Shown here: positions 14,493-22,502 of the stretch, in pieces
How positions within the stretch are numbered: the stretch's first letter is position 1
Layout of the letters: each line of letters begins with the position of its first letter
Assembly (NCBI GenBank): GCA_947461225.1
Contig: CANHJV010000026.1
Span: forward strand, 1-33,373
Length of the DNA: 33,373 nt
From: Gemmatimonadota bacterium
Lineage (GTDB): Bacteria; Gemmatimonadota; Gemmatimonadetes; Gemmatimonadales; Gemmatimonadaceae
Reading direction: 5' to 3'
Translations under genes and position numbers: made by a program
Notes under the pieces: generated by a model
The model's database searches: none
Told to the model about the DNA's origin: nothing
What the model saw: the letters and a program-made list of their open reading frames with translations, nothing else

Positions 14493-15503
14493 TTAGCGGG
14501 GCGTGCGAACGAACTGCGCCATCCGCGTGGCCAGAAACTCCGCGGCCCGCCACTCGCCATAGTACCAGGGATTCCACGGGCGCCGGCCGGCCGTGAAGCC
14601 GACGTGCCCGCCGCGCGCGGGGAATTCCACTTCCACCTGATCGTTCTCGCGCACGGCGCGTCGTACCTCGTCCAGTACGTCTGCCGGCAGGAACGGGTCG
14701 TCGACCGCGTTCAGCAGGAGCGTCGGGAGCTGAATTCGCGCCAGATAGGGGAGGGAGCTGGCGCGGGCGTAATAGTCGGCCGCATCCCGAAAACCGTGCA
14801 GCGGCGCCGTGAAGGCATCGTCGAACTCCCAGAGGGTTCGGGCGTTCTGGACATGGCGTAGCGGTGCCAGCTCCGGATGCCGGTCGATCTTCGTCAGCGC
14901 CTTCGGGATGAGCGACTTGAGAAAGAACCTCTCGTAAATGGCGCCGAACCCTCGGCCGATATGCCGGGAGGCCCGGGCCAGGTCGAAGGGGACCGACATC
15001 GCCACGGCCCCTACGACCTGCTCGGGCAACACGTCGCCGTACTCGCCGAGGAGCTTGCACAGGACGTTGCCACCCAGGGACACGCCCATGAGGCCGAGGG
15101 GCGCGTTGGGGAATTCACGAGACAGGTGCTCGACGATCCAGAGCGGGTCGGTGGTCTCGCCGGAGTGGTAGCTGCGTGGGAGCCGATTGGTCTCGGTGCC
15201 GCAGCTCCGGAATAGGAGCAGATCGGCCGCCCACCCGCGCTGGCGGGCCTCGCGGAACATCGCGCGGGCGTAATGGGAGTGCATGCCCCCTTCCAGCCCG
15301 TGGAGGAGGAGCAGCCGGGGAGCCGTCGGGCCCTCCGGGCTCTCCAAACGGGCGACCTCGAGAAAGTCGCCATCGGGGGTGTCCCAGCGTTCCAGGCGCA
15401 TGGCCAGCGCCGGTTCTCGGCGGCCGAGCCGGCCCCACAGCGTGGCGCTGTGCGGATCCGGAAGCCACCAAGCTGGGCGATAGGGGCGCAATGAAGCGAA
15501 CAT
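14493..15503 (-). CDS. YheT-family alpha/beta hydrolase
   Basis: ATG 15503 gives 336 aa starting FASLRPYRPAWWLPDPHSATLWGRL, which matches the typical N-terminus of this family; a GTG at 15548 would add 15 unlikely residues. The alpha/beta-hydrolase features are the oxyanion segment LLLHGLEGG (66-73), nucleophile elbow GVSLGGN (Ser142), acid DDPFLP (about 275) and His in GGHVGF (about 302). RSCGTETNRLPRSYHSGET is the conserved YheT/EMB8 loop. These enzymes hydrolyse short-chain esters in vitro; the natural substrate is unknown. The gene diverges from dctA with only 53 bp between the chosen starts, so the two promoters overlap. Confidence 0.92.
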   Translation of the reverse strand: MFASLRPYRPAWWLPDPHSATLWGRLGRREPALAMRLERWDTPDGDFLEVARLESPEGPTAPRLLLLHGLEGGMHSHYARAMFREARQRGWAADLLLFRSCGTETNRLPRSYHSGETTDPLWIVEHLSREFPNAPLGLMGVSLGGNVLCKLLGEYGDVLPEQVVGAVAMSVPFDLARASRHIGRGFGAIYERFFLKSLIPKALTKIDRHPELAPLRHVQNARTLWEFDDAFTAPLHGFRDAADYYARASSLPYLARIQLPTLLLNAVDDPFLPADVLDEVRRAVRENDQVEVEFPARGGHVGFTAGRRPWNPWYYGEWRAAEFLATRMAQFVRTPR

Positions 15504-15556
15504 GGAGACAATATGTAGAGTGTTCGGCACGGTACGTTCCCCTGTCACCCCCCCAC

Positions 15557-16804
15557 GTGATCTCGCGTCTCCTCAAGAACCTGACTTTTCAGGTGCTCGT
15601 CGCGGTCTCGCTCGGCATTCTGCTGGGCGTCGTAGCCCCCGACACCGCCAAGTCGCTCAAGCCGCTCGGCGACACGTTCATCAATCTCGTGAAGATGGTG
15701 ATCACGCCGATCATCTTCCTCACCATCGTGCACGGCATCGCGAGCATGGCGGATCTGCGCAAGCTCGGGCGCGTGGGCGGCAAGGCGATGCTGTATTTCG
15801 AGTTGGTCTCCACGCTCGCGTTGGCGATCGGCCTCGTCATTGTGAACGTGACGAAGCCCGGTGCGGGACTCGATATCTCGACGATGGTGATGGGCGACGT
15901 GAGTAAGTACACGGCGGCGGGAGCACAACAGAGCACCCTCGAGTTCATGCTCCACATTGTGCCCAGCAACGTGGTCGCGGCGTTCGCGGGCGGTGAGTTG
16001 CTGCCCGTGGTGTTCTTCTCGGTGCTCTTCGGTATTGCCCTGACCGCCGTCGGTGATGCGGGACGCGACATCGCCGATCTGCTCGTACGCTTTCAGGCCG
16101 TGTTCTTTAAGATCGTCGCCATGGTGATGGTGATTGCGCCGATCGGTGCGTTCGGTGCGATGGCGTACACGGTGGGCACGTTCGGCCTGAAGACGCTCGT
16201 GCCGCTCGCGCGACTGATGCTTGATGTGTACCTCACGATGGCCGTCTTCGTGTTTGTGGTACTCGGGCTGATCTGCCGTGCCTACGGCTTTCGTATCTGG
16301 AAGTTCGTGCGCTTCATCAAGGAAGAAATCCTGCTGGTGCTCGGCACGTCGAGTTCCGAAGCGGCGCTGCCGCGCATGCTGCAGAAGCTCGAACAATACG
16401 GTTGCGCGAAGCCGGTCGTGGGCCTGGTAATTCCCACCGGGTATTCGTTCAACCTCGACGGCACGAGCATCTATCTGTCGATGGCCACGATCTTCATCGC
16501 GCAGGTGTACAAGGTCGATCTGAGTATTTCACAACAGCTCGGGCTGCTCGGCATTCTCATGCTCACGAGCAAGGGAGCGGCCGGTGTCACGGGCTCCGGG
16601 TTCATCGTGCTGGCGAGTACGCTTGCCGCCACCCGCACGGTGCCGGTGGAAGGCGTCGCGCTGCTGCTCGGCGTGGACCGCTTCATGTCGGAAGCGCGGG
16701 CGATTACGAACCTGATCGGCAACGGCGTGGCCACGTTGGTGGTGTCGCGCAGTGAAGGCGCGTTCGACGATGCGAAGCGGGAAATCGCGGACGCCAATTT
16801 GTGA
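15557..16804 (+). CDS. dctA: C4-dicarboxylate:cation symporter DctA (DAACS family)
   Basis: GTG 15557 gives 415 aa beginning ISRLLKNLTFQVLVAVSLGILLG, aligning with the DctA N-terminus. An ATG at 15491 would invade the divergent hydrolase start. Eight transmembrane helices and two re-entrant loops are visible. LGTSSSEAALPRML is hairpin 1, GYSFNLDGTSIY is TM7, SKGAAGVTGSGF is hairpin 2 and DRFMSEARAITNLIGNGVAT is TM8. The last stretch is diagnostic of DctA over glutamate carriers. It imports succinate, fumarate and malate with protons or sodium. No Shine-Dalgarno precedes the GTG. Its stop overlaps the next gene by four bases (GTGA). Confidence 0.93.
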   Translation: MISRLLKNLTFQVLVAVSLGILLGVVAPDTAKSLKPLGDTFINLVKMVITPIIFLTIVHGIASMADLRKLGRVGGKAMLYFELVSTLALAIGLVIVNVTKPGAGLDISTMVMGDVSKYTAAGAQQSTLEFMLHIVPSNVVAAFAGGELLPVVFFSVLFGIALTAVGDAGRDIADLLVRFQAVFFKIVAMVMVIAPIGAFGAMAYTVGTFGLKTLVPLARLMLDVYLTMAVFVFVVLGLICRAYGFRIWKFVRFIKEEILLVLGTSSSEAALPRMLQKLEQYGCAKPVVGLVIPTGYSFNLDGTSIYLSMATIFIAQVYKVDLSISQQLGLLGILMLTSKGAAGVTGSGFIVLASTLAATRTVPVEGVALLLGVDRFMSEARAITNLIGNGVATLVVSRSEGAFDDAKREIADANL

Positions 16805-17160
16805 GCACGGTGGACACCGTGGTCCAGATTTTCGGCACGAAAAAAAGTGCCGACACCCGCAAGGCGCAGCGCTTCTTCCAGGAGCGTCGAATCAAAGTGC
16901 ACTTCTGCGATCTGGCGGAGCGGCCGGCGTCGGTTGGTGAGTTGAAGCGGTTTACGCAGAAGTTCGGCGTGGACGCGGTGATCGACCGGACGTCAAAGCG
17001 CTTCCTGGATCTCGGGCTGCGTCAGGCGCTGTACGGCGAGGAGCGGTGGCTCAGTATCCTCGCCGACGAACCGATGATTCTGAAACAGCCGCTTGTTCGC
17101 TTCCAGCACAAAGTGTGCGTGGGCGTGGACGAGAAGTTGTGGAAGGAATGGCTCGCCTAG
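16801..17160 (+). CDS. ArsC/Spx-family thioredoxin-fold protein lacking the catalytic cysteine
   Basis: This 119-aa protein starts at GTG 16801 inside a GTGA overlap with dctA. The fold is that of ArsC/YffB: IFGTKKSADTRKAQRFF opens it, RIKVHFCDLAE is the second strand, then RASVGELKRF-like helices, and LADEPMILKQPLVRF corresponds to the family LLKRPIV segment. The position of the catalytic Cys in GIKNCDT is occupied by Ser/Ala (KKSADT), and the substrate Arg of KRP is Gln. Two other cysteines (near residues 37 and 107) are not in the active-site loop. It is therefore unlikely to reduce arsenate. The coupling to dctA is firm from sequence; its role is unknown. Confidence 0.82.
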   Translation: MSTVDTVVQIFGTKKSADTRKAQRFFQERRIKVHFCDLAERPASVGELKRFTQKFGVDAVIDRTSKRFLDLGLRQALYGEERWLSILADEPMILKQPLVRFQHKVCVGVDEKLWKEWLA

Positions 17161-17174
17161 CGCTGCATGAAGTG

Positions 17175-17966
17175 CTAGGCCACGCGGTGCACGGCATACC
17201 ACAGCGACGGTAAGCCGGCGCCCCACGCCAGCAAGAACCGGTTGAGTCCGAATACGGCGGCGGTTGCGGTGTGAAAGGCGAGCGCGGCAGCGATCACGAC
17301 GGCGCACGCAACGGGGGAAAACCACGCTAGCGGTGCCAGACATTCGAAGCCGATCACGCCGACCGACGCGACGCGGAGCCATGCGAGGTCCTTCGGTACG
17401 GAACGCGGTACCCACGCCGGTACGCCGTAAGCGGGCAGGGCGAGGAACGCGGCCAGCGCATGGCCCGTCCACCAGCTGCGCTCCTTCACCTTGACGATGC
17501 CGGCGCGTACGTACGACAGGGTGAGCTGCGCCGCCACGTAGAGTATGCCGGCCTCGTGGACCGTGATCGCCACGTTGGGGAGTTGCGCAACGGCGAGCCC
17601 GCCCAGCACAGTGAAGAGCATGGCATCGCTGCCGCCGTTCACGTTGCCGCGAAAGCGCAGGGCTGAGAGCCAGCCGGTGAACGCGAGCGTGGCGGCCGCC
17701 AGACAGCCTGCCGTGGTGCCCGGCGCGGCGGCCATGATCACCGCCAACGCAAGCTGGGCCACGAGTACCGCAGCGAACACGCGCGCACCGAGCACGCGTC
17801 GCCACACGCCCCACTGGGGCGACAGCAGTGGGGCACGCCACACGCCGCGATCGGACAGTGCGCGATGGATCGTCAGAAGCTCGAGCGCGTTGACTGCGAC
17901 GGCGAGCGCGGCGATGCGACACATCCACGCAATCGTGGTCGACAGCAGGGCAGGGAGTTCGCTCAC
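17175..17966 (-). CDS. HTTM/SdpB-like multi-pass membrane protein
   Basis: GTG 17966 lies in a GTGA overlap with the upstream gene and gives 263 aa with about seven hydrophobic segments. Longer in-frame extensions read through the neighbour's coding region and are rejected. Features shared with HTTM proteins (the membrane domain of vitamin K-dependent gamma-carboxylase relatives and SdpB) are a Tyr/Gly segment LSYVRAGIVKVKERSWWTGHAL (split over residues 143-164), FECLAPLAWFSPVA and the late AFHTATAAVFGLNRFLLAW. SdpB acts with SdpA in maturing a secreted toxin in Bacillus. Here only the two-gene module is present and no toxin precursor is seen. The HTTM assignment is moderate; the activity is unknown. 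Confidence 0.65.
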   Translation of the reverse strand: MSELPALLSTTIAWMCRIAALAVAVNALELLTIHRALSDRGVWRAPLLSPQWGVWRRVLGARVFAAVLVAQLALAVIMAAAPGTTAGCLAAATLAFTGWLSALRFRGNVNGGSDAMLFTVLGGLAVAQLPNVAITVHEAGILYVAAQLTLSYVRAGIVKVKERSWWTGHALAAFLALPAYGVPAWVPRSVPKDLAWLRVASVGVIGFECLAPLAWFSPVACAVVIAAALAFHTATAAVFGLNRFLLAWGAGLPSLWYAVHRVA

Positions 17967-18535
17967 GGTGTTGCTGGCGCGCTGTCCGACGTGAATCGGT
18001 CGCTCTCGTACACGACTTCCGGCGTACCGTCGCTCTCGTCGACCATAATCAGCCGCAGCTGCCATCCATCTGGCGCCGCGCTACCCGACAGTTGACGTTC
18101 GCGTCGTACGCTGTCGGACAACGCGATGACGAGCTGGAGCGACCCCTCACACGAGGCCGCCTCCTCTCCACGTTCGACGAGCTCGGTGTACCACTGTTCC
18201 ACGAGCGTTTGCGCCGCGAGCGTTTGCGTACCCGCCGGATTGAACAACAGATGCCACCAACGCCGTGGCCCTGGCCGCACCACGTTGTACCACGCGCCAG
18301 GCTCCCCTTCATCAGGGAGTACGCGGAACTGCAGCGTGGGCGGCAGTTGCGCTACGTCGAAGAACTTCCACGACGGGAAGAGCTGACGCAGCAGAGTCAG
18401 TGAGGGGGACGTCACGATCAGCAATCTACTGCTGGGAACGGCTGGCTCCGGCTTTGGTGACAGGAGTTTCCCCGACAGCAGAAATGGGGATACCCCTATA
18501 GCCTGTGTCTCCCAGTCGACGAACACTGGGTGCAA
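17963..18535 (-). CDS. Soluble partner of the HTTM protein (SdpA/DUF5819-like hypothesis)
   Basis: The reading frame is sure, the start is not. TTG 18535 avoids overlap with the divergent regulator and gives 190 aa. GTG 18526 and an ATG at 18622 are alternatives. It has no signal peptide or membrane helix after residue 25. The core is SSRLLIVTSPSLTLL, LFPSWKFFDVAQLPP, LQFRVLPDEGEPGAWYNVV and RWWHLLFNPAG. A Trp-x-Phe-Phe segment followed by a strand with Arg and a Trp is what I recall of small proteins encoded next to HTTM genes (SdpA, DUF5819), so a functional pair is inferred. The 4-bp GTGA overlap with the HTTM gene supports joint expression. I do not otherwise recognise the protein. Confidence 0.55.
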   Translation of the reverse strand: MHPVFVDWETQAIGVSPFLLSGKLLSPKPEPAVPSSRLLIVTSPSLTLLRQLFPSWKFFDVAQLPPTLQFRVLPDEGEPGAWYNVVRPGPRRWWHLLFNPAGTQTLAAQTLVEQWYTELVERGEEAASCEGSLQLVIALSDSVRRERQLSGSAAPDGWQLRLIMVDESDGTPEVVYESDRFTSDSAPATP

Positions 18536-18545
18536 CGAGGTGATT

Positions 18546-19340
18546 ATGCGTACGCAATTCCAAGGTGGGTTGCAGCGTTCTATGTCGGCCAGCGTCTTCG
18601 CGGTGGAATCACCGGACGCCATGGTTGCCGCGCTGCTGAATGATGCAACGAGACGACGAGGCGCCCGATTTACCGGAGAGCCGATTCGGATTGCCGTCCT
18701 TGATCGCAATCAGCTCATGCGTCAGGCGCTGACGGCGTTGCTGGCTCGTGATCCGCGCATCCACATGGTGGGTGATTCGTGCGATCTCGAACAATGCCTC
18801 TACTACGCGACGCAGCGCGCCGCTCAGGTCGTCCTGTTGTCTGCTGAGCCCGATACGAACGCGGTCATACGACAGATCACGGCCTTGGCTGCGTTGCCAC
18901 TCGGACCGCACGTCATCGTGCTGAACGGTGAGCAACACCCCCATGAGGTGCTGGAGGCATTCCGCGCTGGTGCATTCGGCTATTTGCCGTGGAGCGTGTC
19001 AGTGACCGAACTGATCGAGGCGATCGAGATGGTCGCTGAGGGGATGAGCTACGTGCTTCCGAGCACGGCGAAAGCGCTGGCGACTGGGTTGCGTACACCG
19101 ACGCAGGCCGCCGCACCGGTCAGCTCATGTCTCGACGTGCTGAGCGCGCGTGAGCGAACCGTACTGGAGCGTATCGCGCGCGGCTTCAGTGGGCCGGAAG
19201 TTGCCGAGCAGTTGGGCATCACGGTGAAAACCGTGGACACCTATCGGCATCGAATTCACGAAAAGCTAGGTGTGCATCACCGAAGCGACTACGTGCGGCT
19301 GGCGCTCGACCATGACCTGTTGCACCGAGAGCTCACGTAG
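18546..19340 (+). CDS. NarL/FixJ-type response regulator with degenerate receiver domain
   Basis: ATG 18546 gives 264 aa; ATG 18582 is possible, since the first 45 residues are not conserved. The receiver fold spans about 47-172 (IRIAVLDRNQLMRQAL to MSYVLPS). Compared with NarL-type receivers, one Asp of the acidic pair is Arg54, the phospho-accepting Asp is Ser99 (VVLLSAEPD), the switch Thr is Asn127 and the conserved Lys is Trp149. So it should not work by Asp phosphorylation. The LuxR helix-turn-helix at about 199-253 is intact (LSARERTVLERIARG, EVAEQLGITVKTVDTYRHRI, HEKLGV). It reads toward the BON and USP genes, which it may control. Only 10 bp separate its start from the proposed start of the leftward gene. 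Confidence 0.9.
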   Translation: MRTQFQGGLQRSMSASVFAVESPDAMVAALLNDATRRRGARFTGEPIRIAVLDRNQLMRQALTALLARDPRIHMVGDSCDLEQCLYYATQRAAQVVLLSAEPDTNAVIRQITALAALPLGPHVIVLNGEQHPHEVLEAFRAGAFGYLPWSVSVTELIEAIEMVAEGMSYVLPSTAKALATGLRTPTQAAAPVSSCLDVLSARERTVLERIARGFSGPEVAEQLGITVKTVDTYRHRIHEKLGVHHRSDYVRLALDHDLLHRELT

Positions 19341-19467
19341 CGCCTGACACGGTGTGCGGTGTTTGCCGGACAGCCTGTACGAGGGCAACTGACAGACGCG
19401 CCGAGGACATGACCCGACGTTCGGTGTCCGCCGATGAATTCCCCCGCAAGACCTGACGGAGTTGACG

Positions 19468-20028
19468 ATGTCCAGTCCAATGCCGCACCAGCTCAGCGCA
19501 CCTCCCTTTCCGCCGTTGTCACCACCGTCATCGGCGAAGCGCACGGTGTTCGATAACGGCGTCGAGGCGGAACTCGGCGCGATCGCTGATCGGAAGTGCG
19601 TGCCGCGTGACGATCACGAGTTGCTGGCGGCGTCCACACAGGCGCTCCGTGATGCATTGTATGTCCCGAAAGGCGTCGTTGTGAGCGTGAACAAGGGCAC
19701 CGTCGTGCTGGATGGACGTACCTCGTTCTACTACGAGCGGGCGGCGGCGGAGTGCGCCGTGCGCTTCCTCGACGGGGTGCGCGCCGTCGAGAATCACATC
19801 CTGGTCGAGCCGCCCGCCTTGGCGCACGACGTGCACATGACGATCGCCGCCGCGTTGATTCGTACGGCGGCAGATGAGGCCGCCCACATCGCGGTCCATG
19901 CCGTCGGCGGCACGGTGATTCTGCAGGGTGCTGTACACTCGCGCGCCGAACGCGATACGGCCGAGCGCGCCGCGTGGAATGTGGAGGGTGTGCGCTCTGT
20001 GATCGACAATCTGATCGTCGGCGTATAG
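19468..20028 (+). CDS. Double BON-domain protein
   Basis: ATG 19468 follows GGAG with a 6-nt spacer and gives 186 aa. After a Pro-rich N-terminus (residues 8-22) come two BON domains. The first is about 50-112: ALRDALYVPKGVVVSVNKGTVV, then the helix and VRFLDGVRAVENHILV. The second is about 119-186: TIAAALIRTAADEAAHIAV, GGTVILQGAVHSRAERDTAE, WNVEGVRSVIDNLIVGV. BON domains bind phospholipid or other membrane ligands and occur in osmotic and envelope stress proteins such as OsmY. No signal peptide is seen, so it may be cytoplasmic. It lies between the regulator and the USP gene, 48 bp upstream of the latter. Confidence 0.9.
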   Translation: MSSPMPHQLSAPPFPPLSPPSSAKRTVFDNGVEAELGAIADRKCVPRDDHELLAASTQALRDALYVPKGVVVSVNKGTVVLDGRTSFYYERAAAECAVRFLDGVRAVENHILVEPPALAHDVHMTIAAALIRTAADEAAHIAVHAVGGTVILQGAVHSRAERDTAERAAWNVEGVRSVIDNLIVGV

Positions 20029-20076
20029 CGGCACCGCGCGGTGCGCCTCTTCACCTTTCCCCTTCCGGAGATCACC

Positions 20077-21378
20077 ATGCCGACCCAAGCGGCCACCATA
20101 CGTACTGCGACCGATCTGCTGAGCACCTTCGAAGCAACGGTCGCCCCCGCAGGACCGATTCTCGTGGCGACCGATACCTCGCCGGCCTCCGATGCCGCGT
20201 TTCCCATGGCGCGTTTGTTGGCGGCCTCGCTGAATGCGCCGGTTCAAGTCGTGAGCGCGATGCAGCCGACCACGATGCCGATGTACGCGTTCGACACCGT
20301 CCCGTACCCGATGCTGGCCGAGCCATATCTGGTGGAGGGGCGTCAGTCGATGATCGATCGGCAGATGGCGCGCACCGTACCATCCGCCACACCTTGGCCG
20401 GTCCGCGTTCGCGTCGGCGAGCCGCTGCATGAAATTGTCGATGATGCGCGCGGCATCGAAGCACGTGTGATCGTGGTGGGTCGTGGGCGACACACCACGG
20501 TCGGCCGGACCTTCGGCGGCGAGTCGGTACTCCGGCTCCTACAACTCGGTGACACGCCGGTGCTGGCCGTCGAGCCCGGTGTCGAGGCGCTTCCCAAGCA
20601 GGTCGTCATCGCCACCGACTTCAGCGCCTTCAGTCTCTATGCGGCGCAGGTTGCGATCAGCATGATCGCGCCGGGTGCGACCGTTCGACTCGTGCATGTG
20701 GGACCGGCGCTGAGCGACGCCGATGCGACGTTTCACGAGTACACCGAAGGCTACACCAGGGAAGCGGAGAAGGGGTTCGCGTTGTTGAAGGAGCACCTCG
20801 AACCGCACGGCTTCACACTGGACACGGTGTTACTACAGGGCAATCCGTCGGATCGCCTCATCGAGTACTGCGACGCGATCAAGGCCGATCTGGTCGTGAC
20901 GGCCACGCATGGCTACGGCTTCCTGCGGCGCATGGTGTTGGGCAGTGTGACGACGGAACTCGTGCGTTCGGCGCCCTGCTCGGTGTTGTGCGTGCCGGGC
21001 CGCGCCCGCACGATCGCGGCGGCCCGTGCGAATGCCACCATGAAGCAACAGACCCGCAGTTACGCGCTCGACGTCCTCGACGCCGAGTTGAATGCGTTTA
21101 CGACCCGCAATGCCGGACGGATGTGCAGTATTGAAATGGATCGACATGATTTTGGAGCGCAGTCACTCGGGCACGGTATGCCGCTGGTGGGCGCGACCTA
21201 TGACAAGCATGATCGCAGCATTTCGCTGATGTTTGGTGCCTCAAGCCTGTTGGGTGAGCATCTCAGTCACCGCGTGCCAGGATGCGAGTCGGTGCACACC
21301 ATCGCGACTGCGGAAGGTCGGGATCAGGTCATGCGTATTGTACATGACGGTGGTCAGACGTTGATGCTGATCGACTGA
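20077..21378 (+). CDS. Tandem universal stress protein with C-terminal DUF5335-like domain
   Basis: ATG 20077 follows CCGGAG at about 6 nt and gives 433 aa in three parts. USP domain 1 is about 27-167 (ILVATDTSPASDAAFPMA, then VGRGRHTTVGRTFGG). USP domain 2 is about 171-318 (VVIATDFSAFSLYAAQ, then ATHGYGFLRRMVLGSVTTE). The second has the nucleotide-binding spacing HG-9x-GS, though the first Gly is Ala; the first is more degenerate. The C-terminal 105 residues (SYALDVLDAELNAF, GRMCSIEMD, VGATYDKHDRSISLMF, GGQTLMLID) resemble DUF5335, a small family of unknown function. It is the last gene of the regulator-BON-USP series and is followed by a strong hairpin. A role in stress tolerance is likely from the family; the ligand is unknown. 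Confidence 0.88.
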   Translation: MPTQAATIRTATDLLSTFEATVAPAGPILVATDTSPASDAAFPMARLLAASLNAPVQVVSAMQPTTMPMYAFDTVPYPMLAEPYLVEGRQSMIDRQMARTVPSATPWPVRVRVGEPLHEIVDDARGIEARVIVVGRGRHTTVGRTFGGESVLRLLQLGDTPVLAVEPGVEALPKQVVIATDFSAFSLYAAQVAISMIAPGATVRLVHVGPALSDADATFHEYTEGYTREAEKGFALLKEHLEPHGFTLDTVLLQGNPSDRLIEYCDAIKADLVVTATHGYGFLRRMVLGSVTTELVRSAPCSVLCVPGRARTIAAARANATMKQQTRSYALDVLDAELNAFTTRNAGRMCSIEMDRHDFGAQSLGHGMPLVGATYDKHDRSISLMFGASSLLGEHLSHRVPGCESVHTIATAEGRDQVMRIVHDGGQTLMLID

Positions 21379-21402
21379 TGCAACCGCCGCCGTAGGCAGG
21401 CA

Positions 21403-21435
21403 CCACCGGCAACCGCGAGCGGCGGTTGTCGGTGG
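21403..21435. terminator. Bidirectional hairpin between USP and beta-lactamase-like genes
   Basis: A 14-bp stem with one G-U pair (21403-21416 with 21422-21435) and a 5-nt loop GAGCG lies 24 bp after the USP stop and 32 bp from the facing stop. The placement between convergent genes and the strength of the stem suit a terminator for both. No T tract is present. Confidence 0.65.
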
Positions 21436-21467
21436 CGCGCCCTTGCCGAGCCGTGGGGCCGTAACGG

Positions 21468-22373
21468 CTACTTCCACGTCTTGACGATCGCTTCCCCAAT
21501 GCGGCCGATCACCGCGTTGCCTTCGGCGTCCACCCAATAGCGCGTGTCGGTGTTCTCTTTCGTGAGCACGCAGGCCACCACACGCGCTGGCAATGAAAAC
21601 ACACCACAGTCGGTGCGCGACGCATCCACATCGCCGCTCTTGTGGGCGAGGCGCGTGCCGTACGTATACCGGGCCAGCTTCGAATCGTCTTCGTTGTTGG
21701 CCAGTATGCTCAGCATGGTCGAGTCCGCCGTCGGGCTCACGGCCTTGCCCTGAGCCAACAGCACGAACAGCTGCGCCATTTCATTGGGCGTGGTCACCCC
21801 CAGCCCGTACTTGGCCGAGCTGTCGGGCGCGACGCTGGCAATGCGGGTCATCGACCCACTGTGCACCTTCGTGTGCGCGAGACCCAGCGCTTCCATCTTC
21901 TGCCACACGCGCCGGATCTTGATGCGGTCGAGCACGAGATTGGTGGCCGTGTTGTCGCTGAGTGTGCTCATGAGATAGGCCACATCCCACAGGCGCAGCG
22001 TGAGCGGCGTGCGCAGGTACTGCAGCTGCCCGGCGCCGCCCACCTTGTCGATGTCGGTGAGCACAATCGGATCGTCGAGCGTGAGCTGCTTCTGTTCGGC
22101 CAGGTCGAACAGTGTGACGAGAACCGGCACCTTGATCAGCGAGGCGGTGGAGAAGGTCTCGTTGCCACGTTGTTCGAGATGCTCACCGGTGTCGAGATTC
22201 GTGATGCTGTAGCCGACCACCCCATGGTGCGCCGCCGAGAGACTGTCCAGCGTGCGTCGGAGCACGGCCGATTTCGCACTCTGGGCGCCGGCGTCGTGTG
22301 AGAACACGGCGAGTGACATCACGCTCGACAGCGCGAGCGCGACGCGGGCAAGACGGCGGGGACGAGCGGGCAT
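21468..22373 (-). CDS. Class A beta-lactamase-fold serine hydrolase, omega-loop glutamate not found
   Basis: ATG 22373 (GGAG about 9 nt upstream) gives 301 aa. The signal peptide ends at DAGA-QS near residue 30, so the protein is exported. The active-site motifs of the class A/PBP family are present: Ser78-x-x-Lys81 (TASLIKVP), Ser139-Asp-Asn141 (LSDNTATN) and Lys245-Ser-Gly247 (HKSGDVD). The omega-loop segment between residues 171 and 195 contains no Glu, whereas true class A enzymes need Glu166 for deacylation. The loop has only one acidic residue, Asp184. It might be a carboxypeptidase-like or slow acyl-enzyme protein, or use another base. Antibiotic hydrolysis should not be assumed. The gene is transcribed alone. 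Confidence 0.87.
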   Translation of the reverse strand: MPARPRRLARVALALSSVMSLAVFSHDAGAQSAKSAVLRRTLDSLSAAHHGVVGYSITNLDTGEHLEQRGNETFSTASLIKVPVLVTLFDLAEQKQLTLDDPIVLTDIDKVGGAGQLQYLRTPLTLRLWDVAYLMSTLSDNTATNLVLDRIKIRRVWQKMEALGLAHTKVHSGSMTRIASVAPDSSAKYGLGVTTPNEMAQLFVLLAQGKAVSPTADSTMLSILANNEDDSKLARYTYGTRLAHKSGDVDASRTDCGVFSLPARVVACVLTKENTDTRYWVDAEGNAVIGRIGEAIVKTWK

Positions 22374-22502
22374 CGGGGCAGACTCCGGCAGGAGGGTGGG
22401 CGGGCGGACCCACAGAAATATGTGCGCCGTGCCCTAAGGGCGGTCCGGTGGCGGTGCCGAAATGACCGCCGATTCCGCTAAGTTCGGACAGCGGAGGCGC
22501 CG

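Noticed and set aside
15491..15556. Upstream ATG start for dctA at 15491
   Set aside because: It would overlap the divergent hydrolase start and adds 22 residues that do not match the family. GTG 15557 fits the DctA N-terminus.
15545..16396. A 283-aa open frame on the minus strand opposite dctA
   Set aside because: Composition (His/Arg/Asp/Glu repeats) is the mirror of membrane-helix codons. dctA motifs are clear on the plus strand.
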